Origin: Meandrina meandrites | Lineage: Eukaryota; Cnidaria; Anthozoa; Scleractinia; Meandrinidae | Reading direction: 5' to 3' | Assembly: GCA_963693305.1 (NCBI GenBank) | Contig: OY855904.1 | Span: 13,545,996-13,609,995, forward strand | Length of the DNA stretch: 64,000 nt | Shown: one piece after another, positions 1 through 19,585 of the stretch | Position numbering within the stretch: position 1 is the stretch's first letter | Layout: every line of letters begins with the position of its first letter | The notes under the pieces: model-generated | The model's input: only the letters and a program-made list of their open reading frames with translations | The model's database searches: none | Told to the model about the DNA's origin: nothing | Program-made: the position numbers and the translations under genes

Positions 1-1387
1 AAGGAAGGAAGGAGGTGGGGGAGGTTATTCTGATCAGCTAAATTTTGCGCTACAAAATTGTTTAGGTTTGTATTCGGAGTGTCGCGTGTGAAACGTTTTT
101 AGTGCACATAAGAATTCCTCATGGTTTTCTTGTATGCCTCAATGTGAAGTTCAAACTGAACAATCCTGGCCAAAACTCGTTGCACTTAGTTTTTCAGGAT
201 TTTCTATTTCTCGGTTAGAAACAGGAGAGAAGGGAGGCCTAGTGGCGTCTAGAGTGGGGAATGAAATTTTACCGAAAGAATTAAGTTTGACCAAACTTTA
301 AACTTATCTTTACCTACGAATTGCTCACCTTTTCTGCATTGATTGTTGTTTATCGACGATATCTTTTACGTGAGTTTGGTCTCGAAGAGTTATAAATAAC
401 CGATAGATTAAGGGCCTGTTTATATGGTGAAACGTTGTGAGAGTCAGCCAACTCGGACATGGTCAATCGCTTCGACCCTGGGGGTGGCCCAACTTTTTAC
501 CATGTTTCATTTGCCTACCGGGGACAAGTCGGGACACAAACAGGGACGCCAGAGGTTTGTTTGGCTTGGTCAGCATGAACGACTTTTATTCATTTGAATG
601 TTCGGTAGTATTGGGAGTCACAAACAAAACCTGAAGGTGAAGAACACACCAAGAAACAAGTCTTTAACAACATTTTTGCTTTATTTACATTCAAATCTAC
701 ACCACTATAGATACTTGAACGAGCGGCAACTAAACAAAATGGCGAATAAAAGTTCTTAATCCCCTTAGCTTTCCAATAAATCTTAGTTGTCCACTTAGTA
801 CCTCAGACGAGTGAGAAATGTCAAAGAACATTAAAGGAAGCTCTTGGCGCCGTCTTAAGAACCAGCTAAAAACTTCGCCGTGAAAGAACTTTCTCTTGTG
901 CTCTGTCGACATTCCTACTAAATCACTACCTACATTTAACTACCGTCCAGCATTATACCCAAGTATTACATGACAAAAAAATAAACACACAGTTACATAA
1001 CAGTTAACAAGTTGGGAAGAGCTGGAAATGACCATACAAAACCATACTAGCTTGTCCCCACAATTCACTTTTCATTATTTTTAGACAACAGAAAACCTAT
1101 TGGACCTACGCACGCTACCTTCCCAAACATCTTACCCCGCAAAACTAAAAAAATATATATTTATAAGTACTTCAGCGAAGTGCTCGTTCACTGTTATTTT
1201 AAAAGGAAACATTGCTGTTCCATTTCACTACTTTCATACTCCGAAAAGGACACACAAGTTGCACACACGTGAATATTAAAATTGTACACTCGATCAACTT
1301 TGTAATCTGGAGACAGGCTAAAAATATTGATAATACATGTGTAATAAATGAGTGATGGTAAAATTGAAGCTCGGTAAATAAATAATA
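1..1387. other. No gene recognised (left edge)
   Basis: AT-rich sequence with only short, unconvincing open frames. It opens with a short GGAA-type purine repeat. GGGCCTGTTTATATGG near 412 resembles one end of a short inverted-repeat element, but I could not find a partner end. Confidence 0.4.
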
Positions 1388-1573
1388 AAGACAAATTGTT
1401 CACGAACGTGGGACAAAGAAGAAATTCTTAGTCCCCGACGGGAATCGAGCCGTGCCCTCCCAGATACTGGTTGGGAGGCCACTCAACCGGTATCTGGGAG
1501 GCCACGGGTTCAATTACCGTCGGGGACTAAGAATTTCTTCTTTGCTCCGCGTTCATAAACAATTTATCTTTAT
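1388..1573. repeat. Inverted-repeat (MITE/SINE-like) element
   Basis: Two arms of about 70 bp face each other around a short centre. Both contain AAAGAAGAAATTCTTAGTCC followed by CCGACGG, and the outer parts (AAATTGTTCACGAAC and its counterpart near 1551-1565) also pair. The inner part has a stretch resembling a tRNA T-arm/B-box (GGTTCAATT or GCTCGATTCC followed by CGTCGGGG), so a tRNA-derived origin is possible but unproven. Confidence 0.7.
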
Positions 1574-3473
1574 CAAAAATTGATCATTTTTAATATTCAC
1601 CCCTTAATACCTGGGGATTCCGATCAAACAGTCAACACTCAGTTGAAGCTGCAGCCTCCAGCCATCATTTGGACCCGTTACACAATTGTTTGCGCGACAA
1701 GGTGGCAAATTATGTAACCGGTGGGCTCTAGATTCCCTCAAACCTAAACGACGTGAAAATTCCTCCAACTGGAGAATCGAACTCGCTGTTCTTATGGTTC
1801 AGTTAGTGAAATGGCAAACACTCGAGCGATGTATCACATAACTTATCAACCGTTGAAATAACAAAAACTTGTTCCCAGTTACACCAAGGCCCATGACCAA
1901 TACTCTGGAAAGTAAATGGCCAAGTGCTCAGTGAATGTCAACATTTGACACTGTCAAAGAAGCCTACAATGATTCTACATATCTTGACCAAGTTTAATTT
2001 AGCAGCACCGTGCACAACCTGCACCTATCTGATTTGGGAAAAGTTAATAAATAAATCATTGCTTATCCTGCAATCAAATTTTAAAATCTCTGCTGAAATA
2101 TGTGATTGCAGGACACGTCAATACATTATTTATCTTAAATTTTCTAATGTTAAAACTTTTCTTTTTATTCTCATAGTTCTAAGGTATTCTCTTCTGGCTA
2201 ATAGCTGTTATTAAGTTAACGTGTTTTTAAAACCTACTTTATGAGATTTACAAGGAGCAGTTTTCTTCATGATCAATGAATAAATTATAGTACAACTTCA
2301 ACAATCAAATAAAAACTTGCAAAAATGTCTAACTATAATCATAACTTTGTCATTTGGTTTCAAAATCTAACTAACAAATTCCAGATATAAACTGCCTGCA
2401 TAAAAGATGAAAATGCTTGGGATAAATTATATCTCTTACATCTAGCAGTGGTATTCAATATGCATATAGACTAAGTGCAAGCAGAATAAAGCAATAACTC
2501 AAATTACTTACTCCGATCTTTCATCTATCAACAAAACTTTGTATGAAAAACAGGATCAGTCATTCAGAATCCCCAGGACACTGTAGATGACTGTAATCAA
2601 GAAACCAGCTTGAACGTTTTCTGTTTTTCATCTTTTGCTTTGTTTTCCACAACATATATTCTCAGGAGTGTAAAGTAAATAGTTTTGCTAGCATTGCCGG
2701 GTAGCCCAACACCCGTTTTGCATTTGACATGAAAGCGGCTTGCAGTGAAACTCAAATGATCTCAAAATCTTGCAATCAATCAATGACTGGATCTTTGATC
2801 ACCGAGTAATTCCAATGATGTACCTGCTGATAAAATTTGCACTTTTTAGGCAATCCCATTCAATTTTTGGTGCTTGTTGATTGTCTGGAATATAGCCACT
2901 ACACGATATGACCTCTAAATTTACAAATGATCCACAACCTATCAAAGGCGTCAACAATCTTAAGAAAAGCAAAATAATATTCTTGACTAAAAAATAATAA
3001 TGAGTTATAAATAACAAAGTATTTGTGAACTTTAGATCCTACGGCATTGACTGATCACTCAAAATTATAAAAAACGAAAATTTAGCTACAAAACATGATC
3101 CTTGCTTTTTTGGGTACATACAATTTTTGCAACATTTTTTCCATCTATGTGAAGAGCAAACGAAGTAACACACGTAATTGTATCTACATATTTTAAAAAA
3201 TGTAACACACTTAGCTCAATCTGAACATTTTTCTTCTTTTTCAAACATCATTCATTACCAATGGGTGTGGGCAACTATAAAAATGCTACTGCGTAAGGGT
3301 TTATCTTACATGTCAGGAGATAATTATGCCAGTATGTATCTACCACACACATATAAAACGCTAGAAAGAGCTTCTCGCTTAGGTATAAAGGTAACATTCT
3401 TTTCCTTGTGGGCTCTTTATGCAACATACTAAGCAGATGCATGTATAAAGTTCCTGGTGTATGGAATGTTGTA
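1574..3473. other. Downstream flank of the FAM102 gene, no gene recognised
   Basis: AT-rich sequence with many stops in all frames. It could contain the 3' UTR of the minus-strand gene that ends near 3474, but I see no clear terminal signal or conserved coding stretch. Confidence 0.35.
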
Positions 3474-12740
<9,267 letters not shown>

Positions 12741-13190
12741 TCAACTCCAGTGGCGCTGGCTCTTCCAGACTTTTGGAAGTCTTATTTCAGTTCTTGTCGG
12801 TAGCAGTAGTTTGGAGAGGGCATGGCAGCAAGAATGGGAAAATTAAAATCTTCCTCTAATCAAAACCGGCTTAACTGCGGACTCATCCCTTTCCTTAGGG
12901 CCTTGGGTACGAAGTTGCTTAATTGTGCTATGCAGGCTGCACAGCTGACTAGTTTGGGGCGAAAAGGGCCAAGGGAATGCTCAAACGTCATGGGCAAGCT
13001 TTCTTCGCTTGCGCCTCCGAAAACTCCCTTGTGGAGGAAGGCGGGGTCTGACTACGAAGTAGTATTACATGGTTGAGATTTCACGGCGATCAGGAAAGTG
13101 ACGGCTGCCATATTAAAATCGTGCGACCCTATAAAGGTTTATCAGTCCTGAATGGACAGAAGTATTTTGCACGTGTGAACAGGCCGTAAT
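12741..13190. repeat. Dispersed repeat, copy A
   Basis: Shares recognisable blocks in the same order with 14010-14600: TTATTTCAGTT, a 'gcagcaagaat.ggaaaatt' block, GAGATTTCACGGC followed by ATCA, and 'tcctga.tgga.cgaagta'. Divergence and indels are substantial, so this is an old duplication or two copies of one interspersed repeat. Confidence 0.5.
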
Positions 13191-13200
13191 GGCAAATCTC

Positions 13201-13470
13201 GCCGAGATACGTACAACCAGGGCGCTAATTTTACAACTTGTAATTCAATCGCTTCATAAGTCGCAGCATTTTCATTACAAAACAGAATCCAAGGTAAACG
13301 AAGACCGTCAGCACACCTCCAAACACCAGTACTGGGGAAACGCCACCACAAATGTTCCACCAAATACTGTTCGCGCACTTAGTGAGACTATCATGAATGA
13401 GCTTGATACAAAGGCCAGGAATACTAAGAATGGTAGAAAACCAAGGATAATTGAGATGGTTAGGTGGCGT
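13201..13470 (-). pseudogene. Partial LDAF1-like pseudogene
   Basis: The nucleotide sequence closely matches 15181-15450, inside the intact promethin/LDAF1-like ORF on the same strand. It retains the codons for the LGFLPFLVFLAFVSSSF hydrophobic segment. Relative to the intact gene it lacks about 22 bp after the CCAGTACTGGG block and carries extra bases near 13215-13240. This breaks the frame and removes the C-terminal half of the membrane hairpin and the tail. The missing N-terminus and the flanking repeat suggest a truncated segmental copy, not a retrocopy. Confidence 0.85.
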
Positions 13471-14009
13471 AGTTGTATTTCTGTATCAAACCTACGGTTC
13501 TGTTTAAACATTTATAAATTGAACGAGTGAATCTGAATGTCTTTTTATTATTTTTTTTTTACTGTGTGATTATAAAAAAGAAGGAAAAGGACATTTCTCA
13601 TCTCTTACTGGACGCAAATTATAAATTCATTTCGGAACAAAGCAGAATGACTGAGATGTCGGACGAGAGCGCACTGGATTGCTGGTTTGCCACAACTTTC
13701 ATCTCATTACAGCGCGCAGTGAAACGCGCCGAGGGCTTGCTAGACATCGTGCCTAAAATTCGAGGAAGTAAAATTCATTGCGAGCAAAAGGAAGTGGGGA
13801 TAGCTAATTAAGGATGGTCAGTTCTTGGACGAATCCCGCTGAGCAAACACGTCCTTTGAAGCTATCATCTCAGTTATCTTTTCAAACCCACCCTTTTGTA
13901 CGTCCAGACTGCATGTCTGCTTCGAGTGGGTGATATTAGGCAAGACGATTTAAAGGGTCCAATAAAGAGGCAACTTAGTAACCTTTTCCGACTCGATAGT
14001 CTGGAGCTG

Positions 14010-14600
14010 GTTCTTGCAGTGACCTCGACATCAATACGCCTTTTGGATGTTTTATTTCAGTTATGGTAGTAGTAGGCTGGAGTAAGCATAGCAGCAAGAA
14101 TAGGAAAATTGGAAGCCTCCTGCCTCCATCCTCTTCCCCAGTGCACTTTTCAATTAGGGCCCTGGGAAGAGGTTCCAAGAGTGCCAGGCTGCCTAGCTTA
14201 CTAGGTGCAAAAGAGCGTTTCTATATGAAGTCACAGCAGTCATATTGGTGTTCCAAAATAAAGAAGCAGCGGCCATATTGGTGTACGAAGACATTCCTCC
14301 TGGCACTAAACTCTATTTTTATGCAAAAACCGCCTTTTGTTTTAGTAAACCAATATGGCCACTGGACACGTGAGTGAAAACGCTCTAAATTGCGATTTTC
14401 GGTAGAGCGTAAAGTGCCAAGGGAGTGGACAAACGTATTCGCTTTCTTTCCTTCCGTGTGGAGAGACAGCTATAGAGAGTTGAGATTTCACGGCAATCAA
14501 CTGCAAGTAAAATGAGGGCTGCTTTTCTAAAGTCACGTGGTCCAATAAACGACTCCTGATTGGACCGAAGTATGCACATGCGCACAGTGCACAAGAACAA
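14010..14600. repeat. Dispersed repeat, copy B
   Basis: Diverged counterpart of 12741-13190 (see that entry), lying between the LDAF1-like pseudogene and the intact gene. Short open frames inside it are not conserved between the copies. Confidence 0.5.
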
Positions 14601-14865
14601 CATGCGATCTCAGATAGTTGTGCAGTCTCAAAAGTGGATGGATTGATGTCTGTGTGGCCTAAAATTCGACCATCGCAAATGACAAACTCACCTCATTTGT
14701 TTCCATTCCTTACAACTAAGCAGTTAACCAGGCAAATGCCAAAAAAATAATAATTTATTTTAATTTCTTTTTTAACCTGCTCTCGTGACAAGACTGGAGA
14801 GCATTTAACCTTAAAGAAAAAATCGCTCGTTGAACTTATAGTACACGTCACGTAATATAGCACTG

Positions 14866-14999
14866 AAAAATTCCGATAATATGCCTGTCTGGGGTTTGGG
14901 GAGGGCGAGGGTTCGGAGGGTTAGGGGCTGGAGTCTAAGATTTTTTTGAGGGTGGGTGGGGAGGGGAGAGGGAAGATGGTCCTCATTATCGGAATTTTC
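14866..14999. repeat. Small MITE with G-rich core
   Basis: Inverted ends AAAAATTCCGATAAT (14866) and ATTATCGGAATTTT (14985-14998) flank about 100 bp that is strongly G-rich on the plus strand (repeated GGGG/GGG blocks between 14888 and 14975). It lies about 40 bp beyond the stop codon of the LDAF1-like gene, so it may sit in its 3' UTR. Confidence 0.7.
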
Positions 15000-15038
15000 T
15001 AATGGTAATCACATCACTGATATAAGAAAATTTAATGT

Positions 15039-15605
15039 TCAATGATTCTTCCTCCCTGGATGGTTCTTCATTAATTTCTGGGGTAGAAGAATGTTCGGAT
15101 TCCAGTACAGGGAAAATGCTGGCTCAACTTGAGAGTCATCAAATTGGATTGATTCTTCGCGACGAGGACGATGTCTTGATTGCCGAGATACGTACAACTT
15201 GTATTTTAATCGTTTCATAAGTCGCAGCATTTTCATTACAAAACAGAATCCAAGGTAAACGAAGACCGCCAGTATACCTCCAAATACCAGTACTGGGAAC
15301 AGAACAGCCAGGAACGAGAACAACGCCACCACAAATGTTCCACCAAATACTGTTAGCGCACTTAGTGAGACTATCACGAATGAGCTTGATACAAAGGCCA
15401 GGAATACTAAGAATGGTAGAAAACCAAGGATAATTAAGATGGCCAGGAACAGTGAGATGAGTGGATGATTCTCAATAAATTTCTTGGTTTGTCTGAGTAT
15501 GCGCATTGCTTGACAGTCCTTCAAGCTGGCTACACGTCGAGAAATTGCTCGCAGATTACTTGCCAGCCATGGAAACATGTAATCGATATCTTCGAGCCAC
15601 GTCAT
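15039..15605 (-). CDS. Promethin/LDAF1-like lipid-droplet protein
   Basis: Open frame of 188 residues from the ATG at 15605. It has a charged N-terminus, then from about residue 48 the motif ENHPL followed by a long bipartite hydrophobic stretch (LGFLPFLVFLAFVSSSF, then FGGTFVVALFSFLAVLFPVLVFG), and a basic tail rich in Arg/Lys. The His-Pro just before a long hydrophobic hairpin, the length (vertebrate LDAF1 is about 160 residues) and the basic flanks match the promethin family, which works with seipin at the ER where lipid droplets form. An upstream exon is likely: sequence near 15954-16061 is open and ends in a GTAAGG donor, and a TTCTTCCTTAG acceptor lies near 15615, but it has no ATG and may be 5' UTR. 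The family call rests on topology and one short motif. A broken copy lies at 13201-13470. Confidence 0.6.
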   Translation of the reverse strand: MTWLEDIDYMFPWLASNLRAISRRVASLKDCQAMRILRQTKKFIENHPLISLFLAILIILGFLPFLVFLAFVSSSFVIVSLSALTVFGGTFVVALFSFLAVLFPVLVFGGILAVFVYLGFCFVMKMLRLMKRLKYKLYVSRQSRHRPRREESIQFDDSQVEPAFSLYWNPNILLPQKLMKNHPGRKNH

Positions 15606-16466
15606 GACCAAAAAAACGCTAAGGAAGAAAATTAATAAAGTAAATAAAATAATACTTTTTTTTACAAATCATAATTTAAAACAAAGGCCGCACTTTCTCA
15701 TGGTATTTGCACTGACAACTTCCTGAAGAACAGTTATACGTAGCGCTGTTCGAATTTCAGGCCATACACATTAGTTTACTAACGCTGAATGACATCATGA
15801 ATCAAATTGATGTTCTTCGTTGAAACAGCATTTCTTTAATCAGTTCTCACTAGTTTCACAATCTGAACAAAAGTTTAAGTGCGTGCACTCGGCAATAATT
15901 AGCCATTCCGTAGTCATGAAAATGGTCGGATAAGTTACTGCACAATACCTTACCTGTGTTTCAACTGTAGGAAGAAGTCGTTTTCTTAAAAAAAGCTTTA
16001 AACTTGATCGGTTTCTTTGCGAAGTCCACGAAATAGTTTTGTCTTGATTATCGCACTCCAAAACTCAAAGTAAACTTTATCGAATTTCAACATTTGTGAT
16101 TTACTGACGTAATCAATAACTTTAGTGATCTCACTGCCAGTTCAAACTCAACGTCACGCGCTATAATATATTCAGTTATGCGATGCGAGCGAGCTTGTTC
16201 TCCTATTTTGAAACCAGCCCAAAGATCAGATCAAATTGACCTATAGGAAAATATCAACCAAAATAAAAAATCAATTGGAGTATCCCTAAACGTCAAGTAA
16301 ACTAAAAGCTGTGCAAGATGGGGTAACGTGGATTAAGAGCGAATTCTTTTCGAAAAAACATTAGCTAACATTCTAGCTTATAGAGACAAAGTGCTCGACA
16401 TAAAACGCGACCTCTTCAATATTAACGGCACGCATGCATGCATGAACACATGGAATACGGTGAAGT

Positions 16467-16767
16467 TCAACGCTGTAAAGTTGTCTTCATCAGTAGTAAA
16501 AAGTGAAAACGACGTTGCTCACGTATGCGAAAAACACGATGGAAAGAGTTTTGAAACTCGCGCGTGCGAAGGAAGTGCGCGCGTAAGACTTGCATAATAA
16601 GCCGCATTTCTTCCCATCTTCTCTTTGTTTGCTCAGCCAGGTTTCCTCTGATCACTGCGACCATCATGTCGCTCAAGGTGTGGCCCGATTTCGTAAAATG
16701 TTCGGGCACCGGCAGCTCAACTCTCTCTGCATGGAAGAGAGTTGAGCTTCCGGTGCCCGAACAATTT
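16467..16767 (-). mobile_element. Penelope-like GIY-YIG tail remnant
   Basis: A minus-strand frame (start 16709, continuing upstream) reads PEHFTKSGHTLSDMMV, then a Lys/Arg-rich stretch with EEMRLI. The HF..(P/S)GH(T/S)..D pattern is typical of the end of the GIY-YIG endonuclease module of Penelope-like retroelements. No catalytic N-terminal part is present and the C-terminus does not continue in frame, so this is a short fossil. The adjoining 16701-16761 is a near-perfect hairpin (TTCGGGCACCGG facing CCGGTGCCCGAA). Confidence 0.5.
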
Positions 16768-17283
16768 ACTTCAGGCCAAGTCTTTGTAAATTAGTCTGAA
16801 TCAAGTGAACAGGACTCACTAGAATAACTGAACGCATCCTATCAGACAGAATATTTTAGATCGGAAAAATAAGCAATTAGATGGAAATTTTACTTAAATT
16901 CTGGCGTTCACTGTGTTATCGAATTAATTATCAGCAGAAACCAGTAAGGGTTGAAATAAGCTTCCGTTATCAGTGAACGTTCAAGCAAAACAAGGATTTC
17001 AGATAGTTCATCTTTTCAAGAAACTGCTATCGGTACGGGCTTAAAAGCTGTGACACTAACGATGCCTTCTTGTCGATCTTGTACAAATTATTGTAATTAA
17101 CACATCGGACTGATATACACGAGTAAGTGAGCTCAAATTTATCCCATATCTGATAAAGTACAACTCTCACTCCACGCCCGAAACCTCCATTTAACAGCTA
17201 GAAATCAAACGCACTTGCTGTAAGTTGCAAAAGACAATTATCAGTCGCCGCAATTAACTCAAGAAGATGGCGAGCTGCGAATT

Positions 17284-17463
17284 GGCCATTTCCGAGTTAC
17301 CTTTTGCCTCTGTGTCATAACGAGTCTACGTGCGAAACCATTCATATGAAAATGAGTTTCACCTGCACGTCCATTTTCATGCAAATCAAACTCGTTTTCA
17401 TTTGAATGGTTTCGCACGAGGACTCGTTTTGAAAATGAGGCAAAGGGCAACTCGGAAATGGCC
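17284..17463. repeat. Palindromic foldback element, 180 bp
   Basis: Arms of about 80 bp pair across a short centre. GGCCATTTCCGAGTT at the left matches AACTCGGAAATGGCC at the right, and inner blocks GTGCGAAACCATTCA and TGAATGGTTTCGCAC also pair. Non-coding; the two short open frames over it arise from the symmetry. Confidence 0.85.
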
Positions 17464-17824
17464 TATTAGAGAACAAAATTGCCTTGCACCCAGTGTTCAC
17501 TCGTTCACTTCACGGGAACGACGTTGAGGGTAATTGTAAAAACGTCCGAAGGAATCATAAGGCGATAATGACGTCATCGCCTAAAAATTGATGAACAAAA
17601 TTGAAAGTTTCGAAGTCGTGATGACTCTGAAACGTCTTTTATTTGATTATTGTTTGGCTTGTCTTTGTTTTACCAAAACCCTTCACAAATCACAACAATT
17701 CTTCAAGAGCCTTTCAAACGGATTATTTTATTATGAAAATCTCTATACGTCTAGCTAAGCGATTTTGTACAGACATACCAAGTTCGAAGAAAACACGAGG
17801 ACGAGATTTTTAAATCTCATTTTT

Positions 17825-17889
17825 AAATTCATCGCACCCGCTTTCGAGTTTGCTTAAAAGAAAACTCGAAAGCGGGTGTGATGAATTTA
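17825..17889. repeat. Perfect hairpin, 27 bp arms
   Basis: CACCCGCTTTCGAGTTT and AAACTCGAAAGCGGGTG lie in opposite orientation around a 9 bp loop, extended outward by ATTCATCG and TGATGAAT with one mismatch. It abuts the MITE at 17895 and could be its neighbour or an extension. Confidence 0.75.
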
Positions 17890-17894
17890 GAGAA

Positions 17895-18229
17895 TGTTAC
17901 ACGAGGCAATTTTCCTTGCAACTTTCAACTGAAAAACATTGCAAGCTGCAGAAGGGGTGTCACACGTTCGCAATTTTTGTTCGCAACTTGCAACGCTCCC
18001 GTCCAAAGATGGGATTGGTTCATTTTAATAACATTGCGTTGCAAGTTGCGGTTGACATGTCACACACAAGCGTGTCTCGCAACATTGCGAAAAGAAGAAG
18101 ACATTTCTACTTTTCTTGCAACTTGAAGCGGAACATTTTGTTGCATTGCAGGTTGCAAAAATAGGGTGGTTAGGTACACGTACACGTTTGTTGCGTTGCA
18201 AGTTACAAGAAAAATTGCCTCGTGTAACA
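17895..18229. repeat. MITE with TGTTACACGAGGCAAT ends
   Basis: Terminal inverted repeat TGTTACACGAGGCAATTTT (left) and its complement AAAATTGCCTCGTGTAACA (right), with about 335 bp between. The interior is filled with both orientations of a TTGCAACTTGCAA-type word, a typical sub-terminal repeat pattern of transposase-binding sites in non-autonomous DNA elements. Confidence 0.85.
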
Positions 18230-19585
18230 TGGTCTTAACATAAGTACTGGTAACTGCGGGTTCACCTAACTCCCAGTTCCTGTGTTCGCAATACGGAACG
18301 ACAGTTCTTTATACAAGTTTTCTATTTCTTTGATCAATCAAAACTGTTTCATTGTTAAAACACCTAGCTCCAGTCATCCAACAGCACATGTTGCACAGCC
18401 ATAACAAGCTAGTATAAAATATAGCTGACTCCCGACACAAATACTAGCGTTGAATTTTTATAAAACATTTGTTTGCAAAGCATTTTCTATGGCTTGGTGA
18501 ATATCTTACATTTCTACTTACACAACCTACGAGGAGTGTTTTTATTAGCTGTACCGAAAGATTTTTTAAATCTTTTCTTTTTCTAAAACAAAAAAGTAAA
18601 GAAGCACTGCAAGTATTTTGGTCAGTGCGTTTAGTTTGCAATTCTTTTTTTTTTTGGTTCAAGAAAAACCTCTGTACTTAGACTCTGCGATAACGAAATT
18701 TCACAGAGTTTGAATCTTATTTATTACCGGTTGCTATCGACCAACGGTATTATCTTTCTCGGTAAATTAGCATAATCTTGCTAGAGGCCTAATCAGCCTC
18801 ATCAAGCCGAGTTGAAATAAAGTCATCTACTCTATTCTACCCACTCACAAGCTTAAAACATAGTAGGGCACTGTAATTTTCAACAAATATATCAGCTTGT
18901 ACGTCTTTCTCCAGAAGGCTTGCAGCCGATACGGAAACACACTCTCAAGTCGAACGTAAAGATGAATAGTGAAAGCCCATCATTCTTATTTCAAAGCATA
19001 AAGTGGGCTCACCCTGCAAATCAATTTATGAAGTTGGTCCGGCTCAAGAACGGTCCAACGTTTTCACCGTTTCTCACGCAGGTGTTTTTGGTGTATGCAT
19101 ACCATGTGAATGCAGCCTGTATGCTTCTCACAACCTTCGAGAAAAGTTCTGATGCTGACCTAATTCCGAAAGGATAATTGCTTTTGATAAACTGTTAATC
19201 TCGTTAGTAAACATGTACCGTTTTCGACGAGTTATGATTCGTAGAAAATACTGCTGCCGCTCAGTCAAGCCGCGCGCAAAACAAAAAAAAAAGAAACATC
19301 CGAAACATGTTTCTGCGCGGCCAGGCTGGAAAACATTTCGCTTTCGCAAAGTATCCGCAACACCGTTTCCTGATTTAGCAAGGCCGTTATTTACCAAACA
19401 TTCTACAAAATAATGGCCGAACACTTTAGAGTTGTCCAGAAGTTGCTACGTCATCATGACATCACATGGACACGCCAACCTTCAACTTCAAAGACTAAGA
19501 CCGCACCATACGAATAACGCAGGCTCAGACAATTTACAGAGACGGCATTGCAGTGTAAAAGCGTTCTTGTATCTCAGTTGATTTC
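18230..19585. other. No gene recognised between 18.2 and 19.6 kb
   Basis: AT-rich DNA with short open frames on both strands that overlap each other and show no recognisable domain. It includes the 3' flank of the CARD/death-domain gene. Confidence 0.4.

Noticed and set aside
1388..1573. Possible tRNA gene (T-arm-like sequence)
   Set aside because: The surrounding sequence is an inverted repeat and no cloverleaf with acceptor and anticodon arms can be drawn; kept only as a repeat.
12822..13530. Several 80-110 codon frames near the LDAF1 pseudogene
   Set aside because: They are frames of a repeat and of the antisense of the pseudogene; none shows a domain.
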